A DNA stretch of 64,000 nucleotides from Pisaster brevispinus (GCA_023634235.1 JAMKCF010000014.1:5593501-5657500); one strand, 5' to 3'; positions 1 through 13,110 are shown, counted from the first letter of the stretch. Numbers and translations are program-made. Notes: generated from the letters alone by a model not told the origin.

Positions 1-4
1 CTAC

Positions 5-805
5 GGAAGTGTAGTGCCGCCACATGAAAAGCAATCCTTCTCTTACATGTCTTACTGTGTACATACACAATAACTATCATGTACGTCAATAAACATACAT
101 AGTAACTATCATGTATAGTACACAATTACTTATCAACGTACAAAATAACTACGGACTTACCATGTACGTATAGACGACAATTATGATGTGCGTACATGAT
201 AATTATCATGTACGTAATTGTACACTACACAAAAGGTTATGTGTACGTACACAATAATTATGATTTATGAACACATCCCCTTAAGACCAGCTGTATAAAA
301 AGACTTTGTGAAGCATCTCCATGTGAAATAATATTCTTAAACAAGCTTGGTACAAACTGTTAGTTAACATCCTAATAAAATCCAAACAAAGCCGTGTTTC
401 GGTTGCCATTTTAAAGTATTTCATCTCTGTATTCATAAGCCACTATCTCGGGGTTGTTTGAGAGTACTTTTTGCATGGAGATGCTGCACAATATTGTGTA
501 CTATACATGATGCGTCTGAAGTTGATCGTGAATCGTCATTAATCTGTACATACACTAAACATGATAATTATTGTGTATGGGGGGGATGACAATTATCATG
601 TACGAACATGATAGATATGTACTAACAGGATAAGTATCCTCTGTACACGATAAGTCCGGAGTTAGCGTGTCAGTGATAGTTATTTTGTACATCCAATAGT
701 AGTAATGTATGTATGATAGCTATAATGTACGAACATGATAGTTATTGTACACATATACACAAAAAGTGCAGATTTTTTTCATTCAAGTGGCGGCACTACG
801 CTTCC
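5..805. mobile_element. TIR-bounded non-autonomous DNA element (MITE-like)
   Basis: Bases 5-28 and 782-805 are inverted repeats matching at 22 of 24 positions (key motif gtagtgccgccac). The core is AT-rich and filled with short variants of catgtacgta and tgataattatca, many self-complementary. No ORF of note. The left flank is outside the window, so a target-site duplication cannot be checked. Family unknown. Confidence 0.6.
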
Positions 806-3163
806 ATGGTCTGCAGGAACTTAGTCTAGGTTCTGTGGCTCTTTTGTAAACAAGTGATTTCACTAAAAACTTCGATGTACAACAATAACCTTAAATTAGT
901 CATATTCATTTGATTTTTTTTTAATGAAGGAATAAAGAGTCAATTTTTTTGATTTCTCACACAAGTAGACTGGATACAAAATATTTTTGGGGAAAATTTG
1001 TAAATCTGTAAGAAATGTCCCATGTTGTCAAATAACCACTTGAAAAAGGCGGTATTTTTTGCAATTTTACAGCCAGACCCACATTCAGACCCCTGCTAAA
1101 TACCCATCAAAGGTGTGATTGGTCTATCCTTATATCAGGTTACACATATACACCTAGTTTATAACCAAATGTAATACAAAATCAATCAGACATTTCACTT
1201 AGGCACTATAGTGGTCTCAAAAATTACGAAAAATCATTCCGCGGCCTAAAATTTAAGTTTTTACAGACCTATGCCTTGATATAAAAATGTTCCAAGCTAC
1301 TTTTGACAGTAGATTCTAGTTGATGAGGTACCAGGTACCCTGTATATTAACTTGCAGTTACATATCTTTTCTCAATTTGTAGATATAGGCCTCTAAGAAT
1401 GCCCAAAACACAAAAAGTAAATTTGAAGGGGCGGGGCTTAAACTTTTATGGGGACATACCTCAGAAATGTTAAGGAGTAGGTTTCTAAAATTTGGTGAGT
1501 GTTCATGACACCCATAGGGGAATGTTTACAAACAAAAATAGCAAAATCTGAGACGGAGCCTGCCAACCCGTCAGATGAGTTGGCACGGAATGACTCGTAA
1601 GGGAATGTAACATATTACGCGTCGGGGGGGGGGGGTAAAGTCTGAGATTTAAGTCATCAAAAGTTTTTCATCAATGTGGGGTTATTCAATAAGCCTACAG
1701 AACACTCAGGAAAAGTTGACTGATTGATTAAAGTGTTCTTTTTTAATGATACTGGTTCAAACTGAGAGAAAAACTTCAAAATGCATTTTTCCTTTTTGGG
1801 AAAAAAAATCAGTTTTTGAGGCAGTATTGTCACAACAGGATACAATTGCCCAAGTTTTCCTCACCAGATATGGAAAGACCAATGTTGGCCCTAATCACAA
1901 CCGAAAGGAAATTTTTCTGAGACCCCTGGCAAATTGAAATTTTTAGGGCCAAAAATAGGGTAAAAATGTCGATTTTGCAAGTTGTAAAAACATGCTTTAA
2001 TGCCTGATGCAAAAATAGCATAAGGGTAAAATTTATAGCAATAATTTGTTTTCTCAAGTAAGGCCAAGAATGATACTTTGTAGTGGTATAAAAGGTTTTA
2101 TGAAATAATTTTGCATTTTGGTAGGGTGGAGTTATAAACATGAGCTAAAAACCAGTTTTTCAGACCTCCAAATCGGCTTAAAATGCCCAAAACACAAAAT
2201 GAGCTGTTACCATGGCAACGGGCTATATATGGATTTGAAAGTTCGATTTTGTTTACTTGCACCCCAAGGCCCTTCGACCTACAAAGTATTTTAAAAAATG
2301 ATTTTTTGACCGTGGACACATATGTCAAGTATTTACGTGAAATGACTCTTAAACAGCAGCATCAAGACGACACAAGCTTGATGATGTCATGATGACGTCA
2401 TAACATTAACTGTTTCATGTCATAAATGTTACAAACAGGAGCTTTGCACTGTATAAAAATTTCTTTAAGTATTTTACAAATCTCACATGAAGTGGGACCC
2501 GAAGTGATCTTTACTTCCGGTAATTAAAATTGACTTCACATTATATCAAATAATTCGTACAAAGACATGGTTGTTCTCTTTTCTTTTCACCAGGTCTGCT
2601 AATTCGGACATGTGTACCGAACACCTTGTTTTTGTTCCAACAAAAACTTAAGTCTTGTTGTTGTTGTTAATGTGTTGTAATGTTATGCCCGCTCAAAATT
2701 TCAATTACACCACCAACATTGTTTTAAGCTCTCTTCTTTACTGTTCTTACCATAAATGTCAGTCTTTCTCTAAGGTAAAATGGCAACACGACAACCCTTA
2801 TGGGCTAAACACAAGTGTATATACTATTAGTGTACAGAAGCGGTCAAGTGGGAAAGGAACGAATGTCAGAAGAAGCACAAATTGACAAATGTCGGGTCTG
2901 AAATCTACTTTTGTAACTTCACTCTTGTGCAAACACCGACTATTGAAGCCTCTAAATACTATTATCACACGAGACTCCAAGAATAAGACCGCGACCTCAT
3001 GTCAAGGATAAGATGACGTCACGTGATGCTTGTTTGGACCCAAAAAACAAAAATCAACGTAGATAATATGAAGTGCTAATGCTCGTATTGGTATTATGAA
3101 TACTAATTGACAATAGCGTGGGATTCATTTAAGTTTGGACAAGGCAGGTCCGTCATCGTTAAT
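806..3163. other. Intergenic sequence, no gene seen
   Basis: No coding signal is convincing on either strand; the short ORFs here lack recognisable motifs. There is a G-run near 1625-1635. A short word (atgcccaaaacacaaaa) occurs near 1399 and again near 2183, suggesting old repeat material. The last few hundred bases are presumably the 3' flank of the receptor gene on the minus strand. Confidence 0.5.
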
Positions 3164-6100
3164 TTACATGCTTGAAGCAGAGAACGTAGGGCCTGCCGGT
3201 TGTTCGACCAGATTCCTCTGCTGGGATGTCGGTACTGTTCTAGCGACCACGGAAGATACAGAAGTGCTCGCCTTCCACTCGCACAGTTCTACCTCAACAT
3301 CAAACCGTATGGCGTACAGTTTGGGCAAATATACGCAAAAGAGCGTCAAGAACGCGTTCAGTAGTAATGCAAGACACAACGTTGCTGCCTTCTGTATTGT
3401 GTACACAGCGGTGATGTAGACTGGCACTGCTGCCATGCCAAACACCAGTGTGGAGTAAACACTCAAAGCAATGAAATTGGATTCGTTGTAGTTGCTTGGT
3501 ACCCGTCGGGCCTTGAATGCGTAGTAGCAGCAAGCCAAGATCAGCAAGAGGTTGTAGATTGCCGATACTAGGAAACCGTAACCGAATTTGCAGAAAGTTT
3601 CGATGTAGCCGGTAGGAGGGACGAAGTACTGATTCTCGGGTGTACTTGGGCTTGTGAGAGCTCCAATGAAGCTGATCACAATCTTGTAAAAGAATCGAAA
3701 TATTTCTCATGAAAAGCATTATCAGTATTATTACTTCTGAACTGTTTACACTTGTAAATAAAAAAGGGCAGTTCATTATTCTTTGAAAAAAACGAGCATT
3801 CTGATTCTTTCTATTGCATATGAAATTATACAACAGCTGGTTTACCCTTTGCATGACTTTCACTTTATCGGAATATGATACACATTCCGAGGTTGCTATA
3901 GTTTTGAGGGGCCCAAAGTGAAAGGTACAATGTCTTGTTCCACAAATAAATAGTGCTTGTTTTCTTGTGGAATTAGTTTTTGTTAATTATTTTTGTGTTT
4001 ACTTTACACACTATGTAATGAATTATGCGTCACTGTTTTTCTTCATTTTTGAGAGAGAGAAAGTAAATACCACAAATGTATTGGATGGATGATTGACAGC
4101 TCTTTTGTTACCATTATTCATAATTTGTAATACATGTTTTTCTTAGCCAAGAAAGATCCGGATATAAAAAACCACAGTGAAGTATTAATGAAGGATAACT
4201 GACAAGCCTACCGTGAGGATGACAGCAACGAGTACCAAGACAATCTGGACTCGTGGACCGATGAAGCGAGGGCGCTTGTTGGACTTCTTACCCGACTCGA
4301 AGATCCTGTGGATCCGGCTCACTTTCAGGAGCGTCGGTGCATACGTCAGGGTGATGCATAAGGATACCACTATCTCTGACGACAGACATAAAACATCCGA
4401 AGGGGGGAGAAGAAGCAGGAAAGAGGAAAGAAAAGCAAATGTGAGTCCCAGGATGTTGCAGCTGCTCAGCTCTCGACTTGACGCTTTTATTAGAGCGTGT
4501 TTACGGTAGAAGAAGAGACCTGCAGCTGCGAGAGCTGAGAGTACCAGACCAAAGACTGATAGGACAATGATGACAACTACCACCGGATTGTTCCAATCGA
4601 GCGTGGTCGGAATGATCGGGAGACATCGTTTAAAATTCTCACCTGGCCACAGATCCTTTGGGCATTCCTGGCACCTGGTCTTATTAGCAACAATTGCGTT
4701 AATAGGGCAGCGTTGGCAGCCAAAGCAACACTTTTTCTCCAGTGGTATTTCAATGGAGCCAGACGAACATACGTCTCTGCAAAGTGATATGGGTGGCTGG
4801 TGGGCCCCTATCCACTGTACCGCGGGTGTGTTCAAACGCAAGGGCTCTGCTTCAGCCAGGTCCCACTCGCCTATCTCGACAAACTCAAACTTACCAGACG
4901 TATCCTTCTGTAGGTTTAGAATGCGGAATTTACCACTTGGATCACCGAAGCTATCAAACCTGTAATAACCCGCAATTCCTTCAAATTGAACTTCCATTAG
5001 ATACGGTAAAAGATCGCTACCAGTGGCAGTTTGTAGTATCTCTGCACAAGGGCCATTCACACATCGGTCATTCAGTAGGTTTTGGAGAGCATAGGCGTAG
5101 GCTAAAACTGCATCGACAACGAAGTTATCGTTGGAATTGAGTGGTATAGGACATTCTTTTAAATGGGAGCAGGCTTTTTGTCGCATCCATTCCATCCGAA
5201 AGTCTTTTAACCAGGGAGTCACTTGGCTAACATCAGGGTCAAGTTCAAGTTGACGGAAGTATTCCTCAAAACCCGGGATGATGTGGTACTTCAAACGGAG
5301 AAAAATACTACCGCGGACGCTTTCCATTAACACAAGCTCGTCATCGTTAAAATATCCCCATGCGTCACTTGCAATGAAAGTGATGGAATGATTCTTAACC
5401 TCCTTGTTAACGATGCTGATGATAGCTCTAGCTACATCCTCTGAAGTGAACATGACCACAACTTGTACCTTTGGGAAAGCCTTTAGTTTCTGGACCGCCT
5501 CGTCCAGTTCAGTTTGTTGTGCATTGGACTTTACTGGAACCGTAAAAGCAAGACAGATGTTTTGATTCCCTACGATGTTCTGTATTTCTTGTGCTCCATG
5601 GATACCGTAGCTACTAAAGTCAAAGTAGAGGCCGATGTATCTCCAATTGAATCGGAGCAGGATGTCGACGATAGCCGAGGCTTGGAGTTTATCTGGAGGG
5701 ACGGTCCGGAGGAAGTTCGGGAATCTGCTCTTGTCACTCAGCTCATTACTAGTCGCAAAGGGTGAGATTATTGGGACGCGGTAAATGTAAGCCGCCTGGG
5801 CAGCTGGGATGTTTGTACTACTGTAAACCGGTCCAACAATCCCGAGGAGGGTACCTCTCTCTGGGGTTGATATCTTCTTAAACTCGACATAGGTCTGGTT
5901 TCTCTCTGATGTACTCGCTAATGAAAGAGCGGACCACATTGCAACCATCTCCGAATAGCAGTCATCGCGGATATCATACCCGATGGTGATGTTCGCAAGG
6001 AGATCGTTTCGTCCGTTGATCTCATTAATTGCGTAGATGAAGGTCTCTGACAGCTCTATCCCCCACCGACTTAGTTCTCCCCCGCACGGTGTTGTGGACC

Positions 6101-6434
6101 AAGAATGGAAGGGGAAGGTTGCACCGAGGATAATATCCCCGGAACGGGTGAAACTGACCTGTGCGGCCGCTGGTACGGTGTTGCCTTCAGATCGCAAAGA
6201 AAGCAACAAGAACAGAAAAAGTTTCTCGAAAGATATCAAATTTGCTGATATGATAGAAGCGATGATAAGTTTCAAGAAGATACATATTTCCTCAGCTGTG
6301 CAAGAAGACATGGTAACGTTTTCTGAGAGACTAAATATATCAGCTAGCAGCACTGCACCTAGAATTGTGTGGACCGTCGTAGCCTTTTCGTCATCAAGTA
6401 TCCCCCAATGTCTGGAAAAAATTGTACCGAACAT
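3164..6434 (-). CDS. Class C GPCR, metabotropic-glutamate-receptor-like (2 exons)
   Basis: Plasma-membrane receptor. Exon 1 is 6434-4212 and exon 2 is 3682-3164 (stop TAA), joined in phase 0 across a 529-bp GT-AG intron, giving 913 residues. Order: N-terminal hydrophobic stretch (about 49-80), Venus-flytrap ligand domain (about 100-540), cysteine-rich NCD3G-type linker (about 551-605), seven membrane segments starting near residue 616, and a short tail. Family motifs include RIHRIFESGKK after TM3 and a RVPSNYNE-type loop before TM6. The VFT matches mGluR landmarks (GPVYSSTNIP, FATSNELSDK, FLRTVPPDKLQ, ASDAWG). The first ATG gives 41 residues before Met42 (codon 6311-6309), which sits closer to the hydrophobic signal-like stretch and may be the real start. 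The alpha-amino-acid contacts are kept but the glutamate side-chain contacts are not, so the ligand is probably not glutamate. An extra 5' exon cannot be excluded. Confidence 0.9.
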
Positions 6435-7832
6435 CCGACGTTACAAATGATTCCTCTAAAAAAAATCGCCTGTTTTATGTAAGTTGTTCAACTAATTTAG
6501 AGAAAAATGAAAAAACGAGCGAGCAACTATTGCGCACGAACCTTTCAAAACAATAAGTCATACTCTCCCATCTCGTTGAATAAATCAGGGTAGAAATTAC
6601 ATTTCTATCACGTCTCGTTGCTTGTAAAACCCATTTCTGGAGTCGTGGAGGACAACGAGAAAATATAATGCAATCATGTCGAGCAAAACAAACATGCTTC
6701 ATGGAGGCATACAAGCAAGGCATTGAGGGAATGCTGTTCCTTATTTAAGGTTTTTCCTGGCGCTGAATATTAAAAGGCCAGACAAATAACTTTTATGGCA
6801 AGTTGCCAATTACAAGGCCGTAAAAGCTGATGGCAAAAAACTGGGAAAGGGTAAAACAAATGAGGAAATCAAATCAGTGGAACACGACGAAAGTGGTTTT
6901 TGTTTGATAAGTGATTTTGTGCAGGTCGCATCAAGCTATGGTTGTGGCAATCAAATAAGAAATGCTCGGGGGTGAATTGATTAAGGCAAGTCGAAATTTA
7001 AAACAGTTCCAGATTGATACTGATATTAATTTTGTGAAAATGAAGCATCCACGTGCAATCAACCTTGGCTTTAACCATTCATGATCCTATAGAAAGCAAC
7101 GATTTTGGTTTTGCACGTTGACGGCTTTGTTTTGATTTCGTCAATTATTATGAGCGATGCTGATTTTTTTCTATCTTTAAGTTAATCATCATTCATACTA
7201 GGAACAGACCATGCAAAAACACATTGAATTTACAAACCCTTTTATCAAAGAACGATTAAGTCACGAAAGAACAGCGCTAAATTAAGCAAAAATAGTTAGT
7301 CACAATAAGATTGCACAGAATGATACTAGAACGATGAATAACGGTGTAATAAAATTTCAAACTGCAAAGTTAAATCAAATTTCCTGTGAGCTTGCCTCAC
7401 CACTATGTAGCAATGACACCGTAGCTTTACTTCCCTGTCTCCTTTTGGACACAAAGATAAGAACATTTAAATACCATAAATACTTCGCTTTGTGGCCATG
7501 GTTGAAGGTGCACTGTGGTTATAAAATAATTATTCAGTATCTCCTAACCCATTCGACGAAGAACTCTAAAACCATATTTTTCTATGCGAGATGCCCTGTG
7601 TATAGTGAATTTCTGCATCTATCCCTACTACTGCTTTATGAAAGGGATGACTGCAGCTTTTGATAAAGTTGTCATAATTTGGTTATGCAAACGGTTTCCA
7701 TTGGAAACTAGAAGACTGGACCTAGTTTAAATTAACTCCATCAAAAATATTACTTTCCTTGTAACCGCTTTAATATCCTATGATCTTATCTACTAGTGCA
7801 GTGAAAGATAAAATAAAAAATGTATATTAAAA
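6435..7832. other. Intergenic sequence upstream of the receptor gene
   Basis: AT-rich sequence presumably holding the promoter of the minus-strand receptor gene. I see no clear TATA box, CpG-rich core or coding exon. Confidence 0.4.
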
Positions 7833-7850
7833 ACACACACACACACACAC
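7833..7850. repeat. (AC)n microsatellite
   Basis: Nine uninterrupted AC dinucleotides directly before dispersed repeat family A. Confidence 0.9.
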
Positions 7851-7854
7851 GAAA

Positions 7855-8130
7855 TTGTTTGTGAATCCCGTAAATCGAGGACTTCTCTTTGTTCTCTCAA
7901 TGATTGGAGCGACGTTCCCATTGGTTAAGTTACACGAAAGCAAAGCAAGGACGTCCTCGCTCTGTCAAACACCTGGATACCTTTTGTTAAAGGTTTTAAT
8001 GGGGTCCCACTATTGTTGTTCTACTATTCCCTTTTCTAAAGAATTATATTTTGGGGTCCAGGTTGAACATAGAAAACCTTGTGGGGTAACGTTGTTCTAT
8101 TGTAGTAAAATACCCCACAAGGGTGCTCCC
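7855..8130 (+). repeat. Dispersed repeat family A, copy 1
   Basis: Shares blocks with 9905-10190 and 48460-48610. Shared words include gcgacgttcccattggtt, ttcccttttctaaagaatt and a ccttgtgggg / accccacaag pair. Copies are diverged and carry indels. Family not identified. Confidence 0.6.
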
Positions 8131-9057
8131 GTAAGCCCACCACATCCAATTAAATGTTACTGTATTCAACCAGCGGACACGTAAAACAATGATTTTCATC
8201 TGGATTTGGCATATTAAATAAACAAAACTGCACAAAATACAAGTGATAAAGAGATATCATTTTATTGGTACACCTGAAGTTTCTCAAGTGAACTAGAAAG
8301 TTAATTTTCGCATATAATTGTCATATTTTGTATCCACAAGGATGACTCGTGCCGGGAAATCACTAGCTCAAAACTGGTATTTATGAATATGGAATAAAAG
8401 AGTTGACTCGGTCTAACATACGGCCGTGCGATGAAGGACCAGCTACGACCCTACTGGTTTTACGGTGGTCATGAGTTAATTTAAGACCTCTTCGCCACTC
8501 TTGTGTTCCCTGAATAATACAACTTACAAGTTGGTAGTTACATCAACCTTGGTCAAAATAGTAGTTTAAATCTTTATGTTCAACATACACTAAAACTCCC
8601 GGGTCAGTATTTCCGCGGGCCCGCGGGTCCGCTGGTCCCGTAGGGCCTGACCTATTTGTAGGTCAGTATAAAGTACCCAGAATCTTTCAAAAGGATCCAC
8701 ATATGGGTCAAACTGACCCAGAATCCATGCTGAACCATCGTAACCAGTTTCCGAGTCAGCCTAATTCCAAAATAGGTCAGCCCCCGGAACCTGGAGTTGG
8801 GACCCAGAATTCGGGTCAAAGCTGACTTGGGAGTTGTAAGAGTGTACAGCCGGCCGGTGTGGCCCCCCCCCCCTGGAAAATTCGAATGATAGCGCCCTCT
8901 TTTGAACCAACTTCCTTTAGGCAATGTTAATTTATCAAAATGGGCGACAGGCACACCATACCGGGAACAAAACCCCTATGACACGGTAGGGCTAGTGATT
9001 TGAATGGTTTTGATGGATCTATGTTCAGTAGTGTTGTTTTATGTACGTGTGAATTGG
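8131..9057. other. Intergenic sequence with a GC-rich patch
   Basis: Near 8600-8660 there is a local CG-rich stretch (cgcgggcccgcgggtcc) followed by several gggtcag-type words. A C-run lies near 8863-8873. Bases 8385-8450 weakly resemble 15975-16050 (ggaataaaagagt, gtgcgat.aaggacc), again suggesting an old dispersed repeat. No gene seen. Confidence 0.4.
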
Positions 9058-9180
9058 CTGCGAGTCTCCTTGTCACCGTGTGAAATGAATGCTAGGTCAA
9101 AGAAACATCTGGCAACATCCGGTCTGGCTGGTATCTGGCGTTATTCACGAGCCTCGAAGTGTGACGTCATATGTTCGGGC
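9058..9180 (+). repeat. Dispersed repeat family B, copy 1
   Basis: Matches the reverse complement of 24860-24975 over more than 100 bases, including aaacatctggcaacatccgg and ttcacgagcctcgaagtgtg. Family not identified. Confidence 0.7.
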
Positions 9181-9833
9181 TAAGAAAAGCACATCGAGTT
9201 TGGCACATTCTTCTCGTCTGATTAAGTGCACCCGGTTTTGTGTATATAATTTGGATACTTGTGTTCGAATTAAGGCAACATACATTACAGAAGACTGTCT
9301 TTTTAGATGGAAGTACAACTGCTCCCAAGATTCAAGCAACTTGATTTGATTGTCTTACTTTGAACAATACAATAACGGATAAACGCCTTGTTACTCCTAA
9401 ACACAAACATACCTTATGTCTTGTATGTCTTTCCGACTTGTTGCAACCCCGCATCTTTATAAGGTGTACAAAGAGATCTACCAGATTCTCTGAATAAATC
9501 CACATGCAACTGATAAGGAAGCAAAGACCTAAAGGATCTGAAAAAAAGCTTTATGTCAAAACTCCCGTTCACTACCGACCCAAACGGTCAAAAAAGTCTC
9601 AACATTTTCGATGAACTATTTCCCCCCACTCCCCCTTTAAAATAACACAAGCGGAAATAATCAGGTATCTTTACCATACTTGGATTTGCATTGTCACAAT
9701 GTACAATATTCAAATTACAGGTCAACAGATACAGCGTCACTGGATGGGATAACACCAACATTATATCATCAGAAACGTGCAAACTTCATAGGATTTGCCA
9801 ACAGAGTATCTTTTATTTTCTTTAGGCAGGACT
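9181..9833. other. Intergenic sequence, nothing recognised
   Basis: No coding signal, RNA gene or clear repeat structure seen. Confidence 0.4.
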
Positions 9834-9866
9834 CCCCCACCCCCCCCCCCCACACACACACACACA
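9834..9866. repeat. C-run followed by (CA)n microsatellite
   Basis: A cytosine tract with two interruptions runs directly into about eight CA units. Confidence 0.9.
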
Positions 9867-9904
9867 AGTGTGTAAATGGTATAATACCGAGGACATCCCA
9901 TGCT

Positions 9905-10190
9905 GTGGACTTAGTTTTTTTAGCGACGTTCCCATTGGTTTTGTACACGAAACAAACCGAGGACTGTCCCCGATATGGTTTTTTCCGGATCCCTATTGCT
10001 AAAGTCCTCGGTTTTAATGCGTAGACATGTTCACCCACACACACAACCTTACGGATCCAGTTTGTGGGGTACTGCTATTGTTGTTCTATTATTCCCTTTT
10101 CTAAAGAATTCCCTTGTGGGGCTCAATTGTTCCTATTGAAATTACCTTGTGGGGTCCATTGTTCCATTGTTAAAAATACCCCGTAAGTCG
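9905..10190 (+). repeat. Dispersed repeat family A, copy 2
   Basis: Diverged direct-orientation copy of 7855-8130: gcgacgttcccattggtt near the left edge, then ttgttgttct, ttcccttttctaaagaatt and ccttgtgggg in the same order. Confidence 0.6.
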
Positions 10191-11286
10191 GCATGTGTAA
10201 GGGCATACTTCCTGGTCTCTCCAAATGCAATTTACTACCACAACAACCAATGTAAAAGGGAGTACGTGTTCATAATTGTGTGTCAGGGTTTCTTTAAAAT
10301 TTGTAAATTATTTTAGTATGTCAATGCACGTACACGAAGGTAGGTTGGATTTGTACAATACTATACCTTGGCCACGCCCCTTGTTGGATCCTAACCCACC
10401 CATCATCCATCATCTTAAATACAGTAATGTATGAATCGCTTTCAAAGATTTATTTCACATCTCTGTTTCCTAAATCAAAGTTCTTAGCTTTTTAATATCA
10501 TATGTGTTAGGAATCAATTACAACCTCCATCCCACTAGCCACGCCCCTTTCAACACCCTACACCCTCTTTTGCCCATATTTTCCCAAAAGATTTTAGTAC
10601 ATAATACTTCTTGGCAAGCTAATTGTATGCTTTTAATGTAATTTATGGATTCACAAGCTTGTATAAGTTGTCTTTACATCACAGGTATTGATAAATTTAA
10701 ATAAAAACATTAAATAATCGATATTACATATTGCCCAACACTGAGGAGGGGTCACCAATCAGATTCTTAAACAGTATGACCTCCTTGGGTGGAATCTGCC
10801 AAAAAACATTACAATGTAATATATCCAACAAAACATGGTTGACCCCCTTGGCTGCCGGACTAGTGGCGCTTTTCAGAAGTCAGGTTGAACTATGGCCCCT
10901 CACCCTGGATAACGAACTAGGCTATGGCAGCGCCTTGCAAGCAGTCTGATACGTGAAAAACGAAACGAAATTCCAAAACTAGTTTTGTGTTATGACCTTT
11001 CCTTGTTGTCGCGAGCTTCTATATTGTACTGTAGTTTATAATCACGGTGTAATCAGACGGCTAGCACAGCAGATGGCGACACTTGAGCATATAGTGCACG
11101 TATGAACAGGATGTTATTGTTATATGCGCGTTATGTTTGAGGTTTTATAAGGGAAGTATGTATTGTGAACATCAGTCACTGCTTGAAGTCAAGGGCAGCA
11201 GTAACCACTGATCTTGCTTTTTAGAACTGCTTTCAACCACACACATCTATCAACCGGTAAGTCAGCATAACCGTCTCATGTGAAGT
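10191..11286. other. Intergenic sequence, no supported gene
   Basis: A 72-codon ORF at 10731-10949 has no recognisable motif. Bases 11140-11254 resemble a transcription start with a following splice donor (ttttataagg, then ccg|gtaagt at about 11254), but I found no matching coding exon downstream, so no gene is called. Confidence 0.3.
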
Positions 11287-11470
11287 TTCATTGCCCTTAC
11301 AAGAGATCAAGACATTGTGGGTGATTTTTAGTTAGGAACTGTGGAGCTTGTAGGGTTAACCCGACAATGTTTTTTTATAGATAGATTAAAGAACAGGGAT
11401 AATAGAAAGCAAGTGAGGACAGCCCACAATGTCCCTCTTCTAAAAGATGTCTGTAAATATAGTGGGTTAT
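11287..11470 (+). repeat. Dispersed repeat family C, copy 1
   Basis: Matches 56961-57130 in direct orientation: cattgcccttacaaga, gacattgtggg, gtagggttaa and ccacaatg-type words occur in the same order. Confidence 0.6.
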
Positions 11471-11854
11471 TGACGGTGACAAGAGACATGTTCATATTAT
11501 AAGAATTCTCTAAACGTCTCAGTGGATGGTAGTCTTGTTTAACCGGTTTGGTTACGTTGGCCTATGGACTAGGTCCAATGAATTGGTGTGATGCTCGGGC
11601 GGAGACCACAACAGAGCTGTCTGCCTGCATAGAGAATACAGAAGATTGGAATCGCCGTGGTGTGTCCCACCTGCGGGCGACATGATAATACATGTATATG
11701 TAGTCGCTTTCTCAAGGCACATAAACGGGGCATCCTGCTTGTCTTCTGTGAGAATCTGCATGGTTACGATACGATTAAAATAAAGCGCTAAACCCCGTAC
11801 CCCGTGGTTTAAGTGTAGTTATGAGAGCATAAATTCGTGTCAAATACACGTTTT
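11471..11854. other. Intergenic sequence, nothing recognised
   Basis: No gene or clear repeat seen on either strand. Confidence 0.35.
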
Positions 11855-11855
11855 C

Positions 11856-11893
<38 letters not shown>

Positions 11894-12006
11894 TGGTTTA
11901 TTAAAATCTGCTCGTCGCAGCCGGCAGGCTGAATTAAAATACAGATTTACAAAAAATATAAAAAAGTACAGCAAAAAATTTATACAATAGGAACATTAAA
12001 TATTAA

Positions 12007-13110
12007 GAGTAAGGGACTGTAAATATCAAACATAGGGTGGCCACGGAAAAAAATAGATTTTTTTCTTACTTTCATATTTGATGGACCTTTGTCCCAAATT
12101 AACCAAAATAGTAAAACTTTTAAAAAAATTGCTTTGTTGCCATGGCAACAGCCCAATTAAAATTGTAGGCTTATTTTGCCATATTTTCAATTTTTGAATA
12201 GTGAAATTTGCCTATTTTTAAGGCCTCGCTATCATTAAACTGGATATGGAAAATATTTTCTTTAAAAGTCATGGGTAGGTGGGTCCCTAGAGGCTGCATT
12301 GAATGTATAAAAAAAATCACCAGGTATGCGGGTGGGTTATACCATTCATTTCAAATAGGGGTGTTTTTTGTACTTTTTCGAATTATGAAAATATACCATT
12401 TTTTGACAGCTTATAACCCCTATGGTAGTGCTCCAATTTGAATGTCGACCACATATTGTTGAGATGATATATTGGTCTTGTGAAGAAAAAAAAATTAGCT
12501 TGGGGAAAATGTTTTCTTTTTCGCAATGATGCCATACTTTTTCCAATTGTTTTCGAAATTCACTGCAAAGTCAACCCCACTTTAAATTCTATGAAAACGA
12601 AATTAAAACTTTGTAAGTAATATTTATTGAAAAGAAAATCAATTTTATATTAAGTTAGATCAAATATAATGGTCAGTTACTAAAAAAAACACTAGAGAGT
12701 TGCCATAACTGGGGCGTAACCTGAACAAGTGGGGGGGTGGTTGGGGAGATTCAATGTTTGCAATGCCCTCAATAATTTCTTAAACCTGCAGCTAGTCAAC
12801 ATGAGATTTGCTAATTTACCCTAACATCGGGGTCATACTTTTATAACTTGGCAACATTTGTTGTTGCTATGGCAACCACTTGGTAACAGTGGTTTTAAAA
12901 TGTTTTAATTGTATTTAAAACCCAATGTGCAAGGTCATTAAACTTTTGCTGCCAATGAGAAAGGTACAGTATGCCCATGTTCAGTAACTTTTAGCTTTAT
13001 GCCAGCAACTACTGGTATATTGCAGCAACGCCGGCAAATTAATATATTGTCAGCTCTTTCAAACTAAGTTTTTTTTATATTTGTACATACTCCCCCCCAA
13101 AAAAAAAAAA

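Noticed and set aside
3300..3863. 187-codon minus-strand ORF overlapping receptor exon 2
   Set aside because: Out of frame with the exon that carries conserved TM5-TM7 motifs, and it runs across the splice acceptor into the intron.
4213..6450. Several plus-strand ORFs opposite the receptor gene
   Set aside because: Shadows of the long minus-strand receptor exon; no motifs of their own.
10731..10949. 72-codon ORF
   Set aside because: No motif, no splice context and no codon pattern that supports a gene.
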